Under the pieces are notes generated by a model. The model was given only the letters and a program-made list of their open reading frames with translations, ran no database searches and was not told the DNA's origin. The position numbers and the translations under genes were made by a program. Positions 16,485-25,594 of a stretch of 64,000 nucleotides of DNA are shown here, piece by piece. The stretch's first letter is position 1; every line of letters begins with the position of its first letter. This DNA is from Bacillota bacterium (GTDB taxonomy: Bacteria > Bacillota > Ch66 > Ch109), in assembly GCA_013178275.1 (NCBI GenBank), contig JABLWZ010000011.1, forward strand, positions 1 to 64,000, read 5' to 3'.

Positions 16485-19001
16485 ATGGCCGTGATTAACC
16501 GGAGAGAGCCTCTCTACATAGAAGACATAATGGAGAGCCACGTCCTGCGGGAAGGCAGACTGGACATCTTCATCGTCGCGGTATTTAACGGCAGGTATGG
16601 CCATCGGCATTACATAAAAAGCCTTCAGCCGGTAACGGTTTTCTTCGGCGGCCGGGTAAACGTCGCCGGACGGGACTTCGTCGTGGCGGCGGTTCCCAGT
16701 GAAGCCGCGGCCCAGGTCGAAACAGAAACCCGGCCCGCGCCCGGTCCCGACGAACTGGCTGAACGGCGAAGGGTGCTGGAGAGCTACGTCCGGGAATGCA
16801 TCGATGCCGAGCAAAGAGCGATAAATATCTCCCGGCAGAGAGAAAAAAACGAGGCGTTTTCCATCCATACCAGCCTGAGCGGGTTCCTGAAGATAACCGA
16901 GCCCGACGCGGAAGATATTATCAGGGACAGCGACTCCGTCAGCCCTCTTTATCAGGCGGTCGAGCTGGTATGTAAATTCAGCCGCATCCGGCTCATCTCC
17001 AGAGAAGAGCTGTCCAACCTGACAGAGTCAGAAGACGGGGTAGACTTTCTGGCCAAGGTCTCACAGCTGAACATCAGAGAGGTGCTGCTGGAAGGAAAGT
17101 GGTGGCGGGAAGACAGCGGGGCCATCCTGGGCTATATGAAAGAGGACGGACGGCCGGTGGCCCTGATTCCCCGGGGGCCCAGCAGCTATATACTTCACGA
17201 CGCAACCCAAGGCAAGAGCGTGAGGCTCGACGAAAAACTGGCTGATGAATTAAAGCCCCAAGGGGTGATGTTTTATCGGCCCTTCCCCCGCCGCGCCTTG
17301 AATCTTCTGGATATCTTAAGATTTGGGGCTGAAAACGTCTGGCCGCGAGATCTGGTGAACGTGGGCGTCATGGCTTTGACTGGAGCGTTGGTCGGCTTAC
17401 TGGTGCCCTTTGTCACGGAAAAGATTATCGACGTGTATATTCCCGGGGGGGAAAGGGACCAGCTGCTGCAGATAGGGCTGCTTTTGTTAGCTTTTCTCTT
17501 TGGCAAGGGCCTTTTCCAGCTCACCCGGGACCTGTCCATGCTCAGGATCGAGGGAAAAATGGAAGGGAGCCTGCAGACCGCGGTGTGGGACCGGCTGCTT
17601 TCCCTGCCGGCGGTTTTCTTCAAGGGGTACACCTCCGGCGAACTGGCGATGCGGGCCTTCGGCATCTCCCGGATCAGACAGATGATTTCCGGGGTTTTTG
17701 TGTCCACCATAATAACCGGGGTCTTTTCCCTGGTCTATCTCTTCCAGGTGCATTCCTACGGAGGCGACCTGGCCGCGTCGGCGGTGGTCATGCTGCTGGT
17801 CCTGCTGGTTATCGGCTATGTATCAGGCAAGATACAGATGAAATACGAGAAGGAATACCTGGAGCTGACGAATAAAACCAGCGGCCTGGTCCTGCAGTTA
17901 TTCAACGCGGTGGAAAAGTTTCGCGTGGCCGGAGCGGAGAATCCGGCCTTCAACCAGTGGGCCGACCTGTTCACCCGGTCCCGCCGGATCAATTTTCGCA
18001 AAGAAATGATTACCGGCATTATGAATACTATCGTCACCACCGCTCCTTTAATATTTTCCCTGGTTTTTTACGTTAAGGAGGTCAACCTGGAAACTCCAAT
18101 GGAGCCTGGCGCGTTCATAGCTTTCACCACCGCTTTCGGTTCCCTGAGCCAGGGGATGATGAGCGTCATACAGACAGTGATCCAGGTCAACGCCGTAAAA
18201 CCCATGTACGAGATGTCCCGGCCCATCCTGGAAGGCCTGCCGGAATACGATGAGATGAAAGCCAACCCCGGCAAGCTGCAGGGAAATATCCGGGTGTCCC
18301 ACGTGAATTTCCGTTATTCCGAAGAAGGACCGTTGATACTGCAGGATGTCTCACTGGACGTCAGGGCCGGGGAGTATGTCGCGATAGTAGGTCCTTCTGG
18401 CAGCGGAAAATCTACATTGTTCCGGATGCTGCTGGGGTTTGAAACCCCCGAATCAGGACAGGTGTACTACGATGACAAAGACCTGGCCCTGGTAAATGTC
18501 AAGGACGTACGCCGGCAGTTGGGAGTGGTAATGCAGAACGGACAGCTGATGAGCGGAGATATCTTTACTAATATTATCGGCGGCAACACCAAACTGACGC
18601 TGGCGGATGCCCAAAGGGCGGCGGAAATGGCGGGTCTGACCGAAGACATCGCCCAGATGCCGATGGGAATGCACACCGTGGTGGCGGAAGGAGCCGGAAC
18701 CCTGTCCGGCGGGCAGAAACAAAGGGTACTGATCGCCCGCGCCATAGTGCATAATCCCCGCATCCTGTATTTTGACGAAGCCACCAGCGCCCTGGACAAC
18801 AAAACGCAGGGCCGGATCGGTGCCAGCCTCAACGAGCTGGACTGCACCAGGGTGGTCATAGCCCAAAGACTGAGCACCGTGGTCAATTGTGACCGGATCA
18901 TCGTGATGGATAAAGGCCGGATCGTTGAAACGGGGTCTTATCAAGAGCTGATAACCAGGGGCGGGCTCTTTACCAGTCTGGCTAAACGGCAGTTGGCCTA
19001 G
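16485..19001 (+). CDS. NHLM-type ABC transporter, ATP-binding/permease protein without peptidase
   Basis: An 838-residue half-transporter of the type paired with Nif11/NHLP peptides. Residues 1-260 are a cytoplasmic N-terminal region that is not a C39 peptidase. Residues about 285-565 hold the membrane domain (VGVMALTGALVGLLVPFVTE, LLQIGLLLLAFLFGKGL and others). The C-terminal ATPase has Walker A (GPSGSGKSTLF), signature (LSGGQKQRVLIARA) and Walker B (ILYFDEATSALD). It probably heterodimerises with the peptidase-bearing transporter at 21499. AAAGGATGG precedes the ATG, 43 bases after the radical SAM stop. Confidence 0.92.
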   Translation: MAVINRREPLYIEDIMESHVLREGRLDIFIVAVFNGRYGHRHYIKSLQPVTVFFGGRVNVAGRDFVVAAVPSEAAAQVETETRPAPGPDELAERRRVLESYVRECIDAEQRAINISRQREKNEAFSIHTSLSGFLKITEPDAEDIIRDSDSVSPLYQAVELVCKFSRIRLISREELSNLTESEDGVDFLAKVSQLNIREVLLEGKWWREDSGAILGYMKEDGRPVALIPRGPSSYILHDATQGKSVRLDEKLADELKPQGVMFYRPFPRRALNLLDILRFGAENVWPRDLVNVGVMALTGALVGLLVPFVTEKIIDVYIPGGERDQLLQIGLLLLAFLFGKGLFQLTRDLSMLRIEGKMEGSLQTAVWDRLLSLPAVFFKGYTSGELAMRAFGISRIRQMISGVFVSTIITGVFSLVYLFQVHSYGGDLAASAVVMLLVLLVIGYVSGKIQMKYEKEYLELTNKTSGLVLQLFNAVEKFRVAGAENPAFNQWADLFTRSRRINFRKEMITGIMNTIVTTAPLIFSLVFYVKEVNLETPMEPGAFIAFTTAFGSLSQGMMSVIQTVIQVNAVKPMYEMSRPILEGLPEYDEMKANPGKLQGNIRVSHVNFRYSEEGPLILQDVSLDVRAGEYVAIVGPSGSGKSTLFRMLLGFETPESGQVYYDDKDLALVNVKDVRRQLGVVMQNGQLMSGDIFTNIIGGNTKLTLADAQRAAEMAGLTEDIAQMPMGMHTVVAEGAGTLSGGQKQRVLIARAIVHNPRILYFDEATSALDNKTQGRIGASLNELDCTRVVIAQRLSTVVNCDRIIVMDKGRIVETGSYQELITRGGLFTSLAKRQLA

Positions 19002-19066
19002 TCAGCCGAAGCATTCAGCACTTATACCGTGAATGAGACCGGGGACTAAAGATAAAGGAGAGGGCT

Positions 19067-20224
19067 ATGAAAAGGGGAAAAACCATGCTAAAGCGAATCG
19101 CGGGGATGCTCGTTATGGTTTTTTTGGCGATGACCCAGATGTCCTGCGCGACCATCGAAAGCATGCTCAACCGGCATCAGGACGACCATACGATTTACCT
19201 GGCCAGCATAGCGCCGCCGGACTATCTTCAGAACCTCGGTTTTCAGGAAGCCATGGATTTAGCGCTGGATGAAGTAAACAGCCGGGGTTTGATAAACGGA
19301 AAATACAAGCTGCAGATAGAGGTGCTCGATGATAAAGACGACCTGACCACCGGGATGAGAGTCGCTCAGCAGGTGGTTAAGGAAGCCAGATATACCGCGG
19401 TGATCGGTCACTGGACCGCCAACGTGGCCCTGCCCACCGCCAAAATCTATGAAAACGGGGGCCGGCTGGTCCTGTCGCCGGCGGTATCAAACGTTAAGCT
19501 GACCCAGGACGCCAGCAACTACATCTTCAGAACAGTTCCCTCCGATCAGGACGAGATCAACAAGATTATGGAATACATCCAGGAAAAAGGCTACGACCGC
19601 CTGGCTGTCTGTTACGCAGATACAAAATACGGCCAGGGGCTGGTAGAACTGCTCGGTCAAGCCTGCAAGGAGAGAGATATCACCATTACCGATATTCACA
19701 GAACCTTTGTGAACCAGGATGAATTCGAGAAACAGTACCGCAAGTGGGCGGCCCTGGACACGAAGGCGGTTTTTGTGGCTGACGCACTGCCGTCAGGGAT
19801 TCAAATCGTCAAGCAGGTTCGCTCCCAGTCGCCCGACCTGCCTATTTTAAGCGCCGGCGGATTCGGTTTTGACGATGTCAATGCCCTGATGGAAGGCCAG
19901 GCCAGCAACATCAGCTATGTAGACCCCTATTATCATGACCGGAGCCAGGCTAAAATCCAACGGTTCAATGCGCTTTATAAAGCAAAATACTCCAAGGAAC
20001 CTGGCCAGTTAAGCATCGAAGGCTATGACATCGTTCACCGGCTGGCTGATGCCATTGAAAAAGCTGGCAGCACAGATACCGCCGCGATTTCCCGGGCCCT
20101 GAAGTCAACCGAAGATTGGGAGGGCACGACCGACAGCTTTCACTTTGACGAAAAAGGCAATGTGATAGGCAGGAGGCTCACCATCGTTGAGGTCAGGAAG
20201 GGTCAATACCACTATTCAAATTAA
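19067..20224 (+). CDS. Type 1 periplasmic-binding lipoprotein (LivJ-like)
   Basis: A 385-residue exported substrate-binding protein. The N-terminus (MLKRIAGMLVMVFLAMTQMSC) looks like a lipoprotein signal with Cys near residue 26, though the lipobox is poor. The body has the features of branched-chain amino acid/amide binding proteins: ALDEVNSRGLINGKYKLQIE, AVIGHWTANVALPTAKIYE, AGGFGFDDVNALMEG. No LivHMGF partners lie nearby. Its place inside the exporter operon, between two transporter genes and 9-16 bases before the HlyD gene, suggests a role tied to the peptide product, such as capture, sensing or immunity. AAAGGAGAG precedes the ATG. Confidence 0.88.
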   Translation: MKRGKTMLKRIAGMLVMVFLAMTQMSCATIESMLNRHQDDHTIYLASIAPPDYLQNLGFQEAMDLALDEVNSRGLINGKYKLQIEVLDDKDDLTTGMRVAQQVVKEARYTAVIGHWTANVALPTAKIYENGGRLVLSPAVSNVKLTQDASNYIFRTVPSDQDEINKIMEYIQEKGYDRLAVCYADTKYGQGLVELLGQACKERDITITDIHRTFVNQDEFEKQYRKWAALDTKAVFVADALPSGIQIVKQVRSQSPDLPILSAGGFGFDDVNALMEGQASNISYVDPYYHDRSQAKIQRFNALYKAKYSKEPGQLSIEGYDIVHRLADAIEKAGSTDTAAISRALKSTEDWEGTTDSFHFDEKGNVIGRRLTIVEVRKGQYHYSN

Positions 20225-20239
20225 GAAGGTTGGGTGGTT

Positions 20240-21481
20240 ATGAGCAACAGTGTTTTTAGAAAAGTATCCTTAGAGAGATTGTCTTCTCCTGAGCAACTGG
20301 ACAAGCTGCTGAAAATCACCTCGCCCAGAGGGTGGATAGCCCTGAGCACCATTATAGTGATTATCGGCACAGCCATTATCTGGGGATACTTTGGCTCCAT
20401 CCCGGTAAAAGTAGATACCTCAGGGATACTGATCAGCAGCGGCGGCACGGTGACGGTTTACTCGTCCACGGCCGGAACGGTAAGCGATATCCGGGTAAAG
20501 AACGGTAACAACCTGAAAAAAGGTGATATCATAGCCATTATCGGCGAAAACACCCTCTCGGACGAGATAGAAGACCTCAACGAACTGATCGCGGTTTTGA
20601 GCAGTCTGGAGCCAGGTACCCACTGGGGAAGCATTACCCTTCCCTCCGGGCTGGAGGAAATACAAACGCTGGGACTGCAGGTCCAGAGCCAGATCGAGGT
20701 CGTGGCAACCGCAGAACAAAATATGATAGCGGCGCAAAAGAAATATGAACCCTACCAGGACCTTTACGAGGCGGGGGCGGTTTCTCAGGCCGAGTTGGAT
20801 AATCAGCGCAATATATACAACAGCTCCCGGGACGATTACGAACAGCGGGCTTTAGAGCTGAACCAGCTTACAGCCAAGTTTCAGTCTCTTAAACAGACCG
20901 ATCTGAAGAAATATAGAGAAGCGCTGGAAAAGAAGCAGGAGTCGCTGCTGAATGATTATTTAATCATATCCCCGGAAGACGGTAAGGTCATGAATGTCGC
21001 GGTTCAGCAAGGAAGCGTGGTGGCAGCGGGAACCAGGATCGCTACTGTGGCCAAGATGGGTTCCGGCGTAAAAGCCCTGGAGGCGATAATCTACGTACCG
21101 GTATCAGATGGGAAAAAGATCAAGGAAGGGATGGAAGTGAAGATCTATCCTTCTACTATAACCAAAGAGGAATATGGGCACATGAAGGGCACTGTCAGCG
21201 AAGTCCCGCAGTACCCGGTAACCAGCGAGACAGTGATGTCCACCCTGGGTAACGAGGCATTGGCTGAAACCCTTACCCAAAAAGGAGCGCCGCTTGAAGT
21301 AAGGGTCGATATGGTGACAGACAGCGCTACTGTGAGCGGTTTTGCCTGGTCCAGCCAGAAAGGAGCAGGCCTTAATGTAGAAAACGGGACTCTATGTTCC
21401 GCCTCGGTGGTGGTTGACTCGCAGAGACCGATCAGCCTGGTTATTCCTCTTCTAAAAGAGAAGTATCTTCCGATTGAATAG
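20240..21481 (+). CDS. NHLM-type HlyD-like membrane fusion protein
   Basis: A 413-residue periplasmic-adaptor homologue. One membrane helix (GWIALSTIIVIIGTAIIWGY, about residues 32-51), a lipoyl-like half (GTVTVYSSTAGTVSDIRVKN), a coiled coil (about 145-225; SQAELDNQRNIYNSSRDDYE), then the second lipoyl half (YLIISPEDGKVMNVAVQQGS) and a beta-barrel. In NHLM clusters it works with the two ABC proteins; in a monoderm it would form an extracellular conduit or stabiliser. ATG 20240 fits GAAGG ten bases upstream; the GTG at 20234 is in frame. Confidence 0.92.
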   Translation: MSNSVFRKVSLERLSSPEQLDKLLKITSPRGWIALSTIIVIIGTAIIWGYFGSIPVKVDTSGILISSGGTVTVYSSTAGTVSDIRVKNGNNLKKGDIIAIIGENTLSDEIEDLNELIAVLSSLEPGTHWGSITLPSGLEEIQTLGLQVQSQIEVVATAEQNMIAAQKKYEPYQDLYEAGAVSQAELDNQRNIYNSSRDDYEQRALELNQLTAKFQSLKQTDLKKYREALEKKQESLLNDYLIISPEDGKVMNVAVQQGSVVAAGTRIATVAKMGSGVKALEAIIYVPVSDGKKIKEGMEVKIYPSTITKEEYGHMKGTVSEVPQYPVTSETVMSTLGNEALAETLTQKGAPLEVRVDMVTDSATVSGFAWSSQKGAGLNVENGTLCSASVVVDSQRPISLVIPLLKEKYLPIE

Positions 21482-21498
21482 AGGAGGAGACTTTATTC

Positions 21499-23667
21499 GT
21501 GGGTAAAATACCGGTGAGAAATTATGTCAAGGTCCCCACGGTTCTGCAGATGGAAGCTACCGAATGCGGAGCCGCGAGCCTGGCGATGATCCTGGCCAGC
21601 TACCAGGCCTTTATCCCCCTGGAAGAGATGCGCCTGGCCTGCGGCATCAGCCGGGACGGCAGTAAGGCCAGCAATATCGTCAAGGCCGCCCGAAGGTACG
21701 GAATGGTCGCCAAAGGTTTCCGCAAGGAAACCGAGGACCTGCTCAAGTTGAAAATGCCAGTGATTATCCACTGGAATTTCAACCATTTTCTGGTTCTGGA
21801 AGGCTTTAAAAAAGGCAGAGCCTACTTGAACGACCCGGCTTCCGGTAAACGCAACGTCAGCTATGAAGAACTGGACATGGCTTTTACCGGGGTCGTACTG
21901 ACTTTTGAAAAAGGTCCGGATTTTAAGCCGCAGGGCCAGGCCAAAAAGACCTGGCGCTCTCTGTTCAATCGGCTGGAAGGTTCCGGACTGGCCTTACCCT
22001 ACGTGTATTTGGTGGGTTTGTTTTTAGTCATACCGGGGCTGGTCATACCCACCTTTTCGAAAATATTTATCGACGATATCCTGATCGGCGGCAAAGAGAC
22101 CTGGCTGCGGGCCCTGATATGGGGAATCGTCATCACCGGCCTGATTCAGCTCGGATTATCCTGGCTTCAGAACTACTACCTGTTAAAGCTGCAGACCCGG
22201 ATAGCGATAACGTCAGCGGGAAAATTTCTCTGGCATGTTCTCCGCCTGCCCGTCCAGTTTTTCTCCCAGCGGTATGCGGGAGACATCAGCGCGAGGATGC
22301 AGAGCAACGATAGAGTGGCCCAGTTCCTGTCCAACCAGGTGGCTTCCACCTTCATCAACTGTACCATGATGGTGTTTTATTTTTTGGTTATGCTTACTTA
22401 CAGCGTAAAACTGACCCTTATTCCTTTACTGGTAGTCATCCTGAATATCGCCTATTTAAAATACGTCTCCAGCCAGCGGGTGGATGCCAACAGCAAATTG
22501 CATCAGGATCAGGGCAAGATGATCGGAACGGCCATGGGCGGCCTGCAGATAATCGAAACCCTGAAGGCCTCCGGCTCGGAAGGAGATTTCTTCAGCCGGA
22601 TCGCCGGTTATGAGGCTAAAAGCATTGCGCAGCAGCAGACCATCGGCGTGTCCACCAATTACCTCAATACGGTGCCGGTCCTGCTGACCGCCTTATCCGA
22701 CGCCCTGGTCCTGATACTCGGCGGCTTTGAGGTCATGGCGGGGGTGATTACGGTCGGTAGCCTGATCGCTTTTCGCACCCTGATGACCAGTTTTATCAGC
22801 CCGGTTACGACTTTAATGCAGATTGGCTCTCAGTATCAGGAAATGACTGCTGACATGAACCGCCTGGATGATGTGCTCAATTATAAACCGGACCCCATCT
22901 TCCAGGAGTCAGCCGCGGCTGTCGACAGCAGCGAGGGGCATGAAAAACTGCAGGGAACGGTGGAAATCAAAGATCTGGCCTTTGGCTACAGCGTTTTGGA
23001 ACCGCCCTTGATTGAAAATTTCAGTCTTTATCTGGAACCGGGCCGGCGGGTGGCCCTGGTGGGCGGCTCCGGCAGCGGCAAATCGACGATCGCCAAACTG
23101 ATCAGCGGCGTTTACGAACCATGGAGCGGCGAAATACTGCTGGACGGCAAGAAGCTGAGAGAATGGCCTCGCCGGGTTTTGAACAATTCTGTCGCGATGG
23201 TGGACCAGGATATCCGGATGTTCGCTGATTCCGTCAGGCACAACCTGACCCTGTGGAACACCGCCATACCCGAAGAAGACCTGCTCAAAGCCACTGTGGA
23301 CGCCGAGATATACGACGTGATTACCGAAAAAGCCGGGGGTTTTAATTATGACCTTAAGGAAGGCGGCAGCAATTTTAGCGGCGGGCAGAGACAGAGGCTG
23401 GAGATCGCCAGGGCGCTGGTCAACCGGCCTTCCATCTTAATCATGGATGAAGCCACCAGCGCCCTGGATCCATTAACCGAAAAGATCATTGATGATAATA
23501 TTCGCCGCCGGGGCTGCAGCTGTATAATTGTCGCCCATCGTTTGAGCACCATCCGCGATTGTGATGAGATCATCGTCCTCCATCGCGGCAAAATTGTCCA
23601 GAGAGGCACGCACGAGGAATTAAAGGATACAGATGGCCTTTACGCCGACTTGATAAAGAATGAATAG
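21499..23667 (+). CDS. NHLM-type C39 peptidase/ABC exporter
   Basis: A 722-residue bacteriocin-type exporter that removes the leader after GG and exports the core. The N-terminal C39 peptidase has the catalytic triad Cys23 (ATECGAAS), His96 (NHFLVLEG) and Asp112 (NDPASG). Six membrane helices follow (about 160-430), then the ATPase with GGSGSGKSTIAKL, FSGGQRQRLEIARAL and ILIMDEATSALD. GTG start, with GAGGAGG 13 bases upstream and 17 bases after the HlyD gene. The double-glycine sites of all six precursors match its specificity. Last gene of the cluster. Confidence 0.95.
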   Translation: MGKIPVRNYVKVPTVLQMEATECGAASLAMILASYQAFIPLEEMRLACGISRDGSKASNIVKAARRYGMVAKGFRKETEDLLKLKMPVIIHWNFNHFLVLEGFKKGRAYLNDPASGKRNVSYEELDMAFTGVVLTFEKGPDFKPQGQAKKTWRSLFNRLEGSGLALPYVYLVGLFLVIPGLVIPTFSKIFIDDILIGGKETWLRALIWGIVITGLIQLGLSWLQNYYLLKLQTRIAITSAGKFLWHVLRLPVQFFSQRYAGDISARMQSNDRVAQFLSNQVASTFINCTMMVFYFLVMLTYSVKLTLIPLLVVILNIAYLKYVSSQRVDANSKLHQDQGKMIGTAMGGLQIIETLKASGSEGDFFSRIAGYEAKSIAQQQTIGVSTNYLNTVPVLLTALSDALVLILGGFEVMAGVITVGSLIAFRTLMTSFISPVTTLMQIGSQYQEMTADMNRLDDVLNYKPDPIFQESAAAVDSSEGHEKLQGTVEIKDLAFGYSVLEPPLIENFSLYLEPGRRVALVGGSGSGKSTIAKLISGVYEPWSGEILLDGKKLREWPRRVLNNSVAMVDQDIRMFADSVRHNLTLWNTAIPEEDLLKATVDAEIYDVITEKAGGFNYDLKEGGSNFSGGQRQRLEIARALVNRPSILIMDEATSALDPLTEKIIDDNIRRRGCSCIIVAHRLSTIRDCDEIIVLHRGKIVQRGTHEELKDTDGLYADLIKNE

Positions 23668-23680
23668 GTTTAAATACTGG

Positions 23681-23709
23681 GGACCGTGGGGTTCGACACG
23701 GCACGGTCC
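23681..23709 (+). repeat. Hairpin GGACCGTG/CACGGTCC after exporter gene
   Basis: Eight-base arms with a 13-base loop, no T-run. It sits at the upstream edge of the second dispersed repeat. Confidence 0.4.
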
Positions 23710-23794
23710 GTCTCCACCGGCTGCTTCTTTTCCGTAGATACTGTGGCAGCAGTTCTCCCAAATGTGGAAGTATCCTAAGTATCTCGTGGGTATT
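23710..23794 (+). repeat. Dispersed repeat, copy 2
   Basis: Core GCAGTTCTCCCAAATGTGGA matches the element at 495-590 (about 45 bases well conserved, weaker similarity upstream). Confidence 0.45.
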
Positions 23795-23800
23795 AACCTA

Positions 23801-23840
23801 AAGAAGGCTCCAAGCAAAAACTGCTTGGAGCCTTCTTTTT
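23801..23840 (+). terminator. Strong terminator closing the RiPP cluster
   Basis: AAGAAGGCTCCAAGCA pairs over 16 bases with TGCTTGGAGCCTTCTT, loop AAAAC, then TTT. Confidence 0.9.
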
Positions 23841-24196
23841 ACCTTTAACGGTCGACCATGATTATTAATTGTCAATCATTGTAACAGCAAACAAGGCATT
23901 ATTGAGATTGTTCATTGTTCACAAAACGACCGAACAATATTTGTTTTTGTTGTCAATTGTGGAAGGGCCTTTCAGTGCTTACATTTAGTGGTATAAGGTT
24001 GGCTGCTGCAAATAAAGACTGATATGAGCAATAAACAAGAAAAACTTTAAAAGGGGGCTTTAGATGGTAAAAGGTCAAAATTAAAGAACTCAGTGAAATA
24101 GAAAATAAGAGGAGTCTTACCGAGAATGCTGCCATTGGGGTTAAGTTTTCAAACCATCCGATTATGTAATTAGTGAAGCAAGGAGGACCTAAAAAC
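23841..24196. other. Intergenic region before acyl-CoA dehydrogenase
   Basis: About 350 AT-rich bases with no gene. There is a loose inverted pair TTGTTC/GAACAA near 23909-23935 and no clear promoter hexamers. It marks the sharp change from the GC-rich RiPP cluster to the catabolic island. Confidence 0.4.
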
Positions 24197-25375
24197 ATGG
24201 CAATCAGTTTTGAACTTTCAGACGAACAAAAAATGTTACAGGATATGGTTTATAAATGGGCTGTAAACTGGCTGGAACCCCAAATGGAACATGCCGACGA
24301 GGAGGACCATTATCCAGAGGGGTTCTTCCAGGAAACTGCTAAGCTCGGGCTGAACGGTCTATGTATTCCTGAAGAGTACGGCGGGGCGGGACAAGGCTAT
24401 ACCGAGGCGCTGCTTACTGCATTGGAACTTGCCCGCGTTTCAAATGCGCTGGCCATGTCGTGGGGAGCACACCTCGTCCTCTGTGTGGACAACATCAGGC
24501 GCAACGCGAATGAAGTTTTGAAGCAGAAATACCTGCCACCCCTTTGCGACGGCCGCGCGATCGGCTGCTTGGGGATTACCGAGGCCAACGCGGGTTCCGA
24601 CGCGATGTCCATGCGGACTACCGCGAAGCTGACCGGGGAGAACTGGATCGTAAACGGCAACAAGATATTTATCACCAACGCCCCGATCGGCCAGGTCCTG
24701 CTGTTTTACTGCAAGACCGCTCCTGAACTTGGTCCCAAAGGTATAAGTGCCTTGGTGGTAGATATCGATCCGAAACCGGAAGGATATTCCTGTAACAAGA
24801 TCCGTAAATTCGGCATGAGGACTTCCCCTACTGGCGAACTAGGTTTCAACGATATGAAGGTCCCAAAAGACAACCTGATTGGCGAACTGAATAAAGGGGT
24901 TGCTATCCTGACGGGAGGGTTGACCACCGAAAGGATTACCCTCTCCGGCTGTGCGCTGGGTTCTGCCAAAGCGGCTATCGATCTCTCTGCCAAGTATGCG
25001 AAAGAGCGCATACAGTTTGGCAAACCGATCGCTGAGCAGGGACAGATACAAGCGAAACTGGCGAATATGTACTGCCGGTATGAGACCGGCCGCCTGCTGG
25101 CATTATCGGCTGCGGCTTACGTTGATACTCTTACCGACAAGCGTGGCGGCAAGGGGACTGACCTGGACATGATGGCTGCCGCCTCCCTGCTGTACTGTGG
25201 AGAAATCGGAACCCAGAACTGTCTGGATGGCGTGCAGATTCACGGGGGGTACGGTTACTGCTTAGAGTACCCGATTCAGCGGCACTTCAGAGACTCCAAG
25301 CTCTGGGAGATCGGCGCCGGCACTTCTGAAGTTCGCCGCATGATTATAGCTCGCGAGCTTCTGAGGAAGTATTAA
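24197..25375 (+). CDS. Acyl-CoA dehydrogenase, isovaleryl-CoA dehydrogenase-like
   Basis: A 392-residue FAD enzyme oxidising an acyl-CoA to the 2-enoyl-CoA and passing electrons to ETF (not encoded here). Family blocks: CLGITEANAGSDAMSM, WIVNGNKIFITNAP, QIHGGYGYCLEYPIQRHFRD. The usual catalytic Glu site near the C-terminus reads IGAGTSEVRR with Ala where medium-chain enzymes have Glu. This is the isovaleryl-CoA dehydrogenase pattern, in which the base is instead the Glu of an LxxER motif, here GGLTTERITLSG. A branched-chain substrate is therefore possible. ATG 24197 follows AAGGAGG by 11 bases; the ORF-track start at 24173 is upstream of that site. Confidence 0.92.
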   Translation: MAISFELSDEQKMLQDMVYKWAVNWLEPQMEHADEEDHYPEGFFQETAKLGLNGLCIPEEYGGAGQGYTEALLTALELARVSNALAMSWGAHLVLCVDNIRRNANEVLKQKYLPPLCDGRAIGCLGITEANAGSDAMSMRTTAKLTGENWIVNGNKIFITNAPIGQVLLFYCKTAPELGPKGISALVVDIDPKPEGYSCNKIRKFGMRTSPTGELGFNDMKVPKDNLIGELNKGVAILTGGLTTERITLSGCALGSAKAAIDLSAKYAKERIQFGKPIAEQGQIQAKLANMYCRYETGRLLALSAAAYVDTLTDKRGGKGTDLDMMAAASLLYCGEIGTQNCLDGVQIHGGYGYCLEYPIQRHFRDSKLWEIGAGTSEVRRMIIARELLRKY

Positions 25376-25471
25376 TTTGGTTACATAAAATTAAGTGCCT
25401 CAGTAGCGCCTATTGATACTCCACGCGAGACCGTGGATATGTAAAACCGTATTCACAACCAAACCGCCTAG

Positions 25472-25566
25472 GTGGTCCGGAGACATATAGTCGTCGCTAA
25501 TGATAGTTCTGTACGAAGAGAAAAAACCACAACAAATCTACAATAAAGCGACGGTCTCCGGACCAC
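25472..25566. repeat. Long inverted repeat upstream of chemoreceptor gene
   Basis: GTGGTCCGGAGAC (25472-25484) and GTCTCCGGACCAC (25554-25566) are perfect 13-base arms. An inner pair GTCGCT/AGCGAC extends the stem and leaves a loop of about 48 bases. No T-run follows, so it is not a terminator. It sits about 30 bases before the chemoreceptor start. Confidence 0.75.
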
Positions 25567-25594
25567 AGCACCGGTAAAAGCGAGGGGGCATGAG

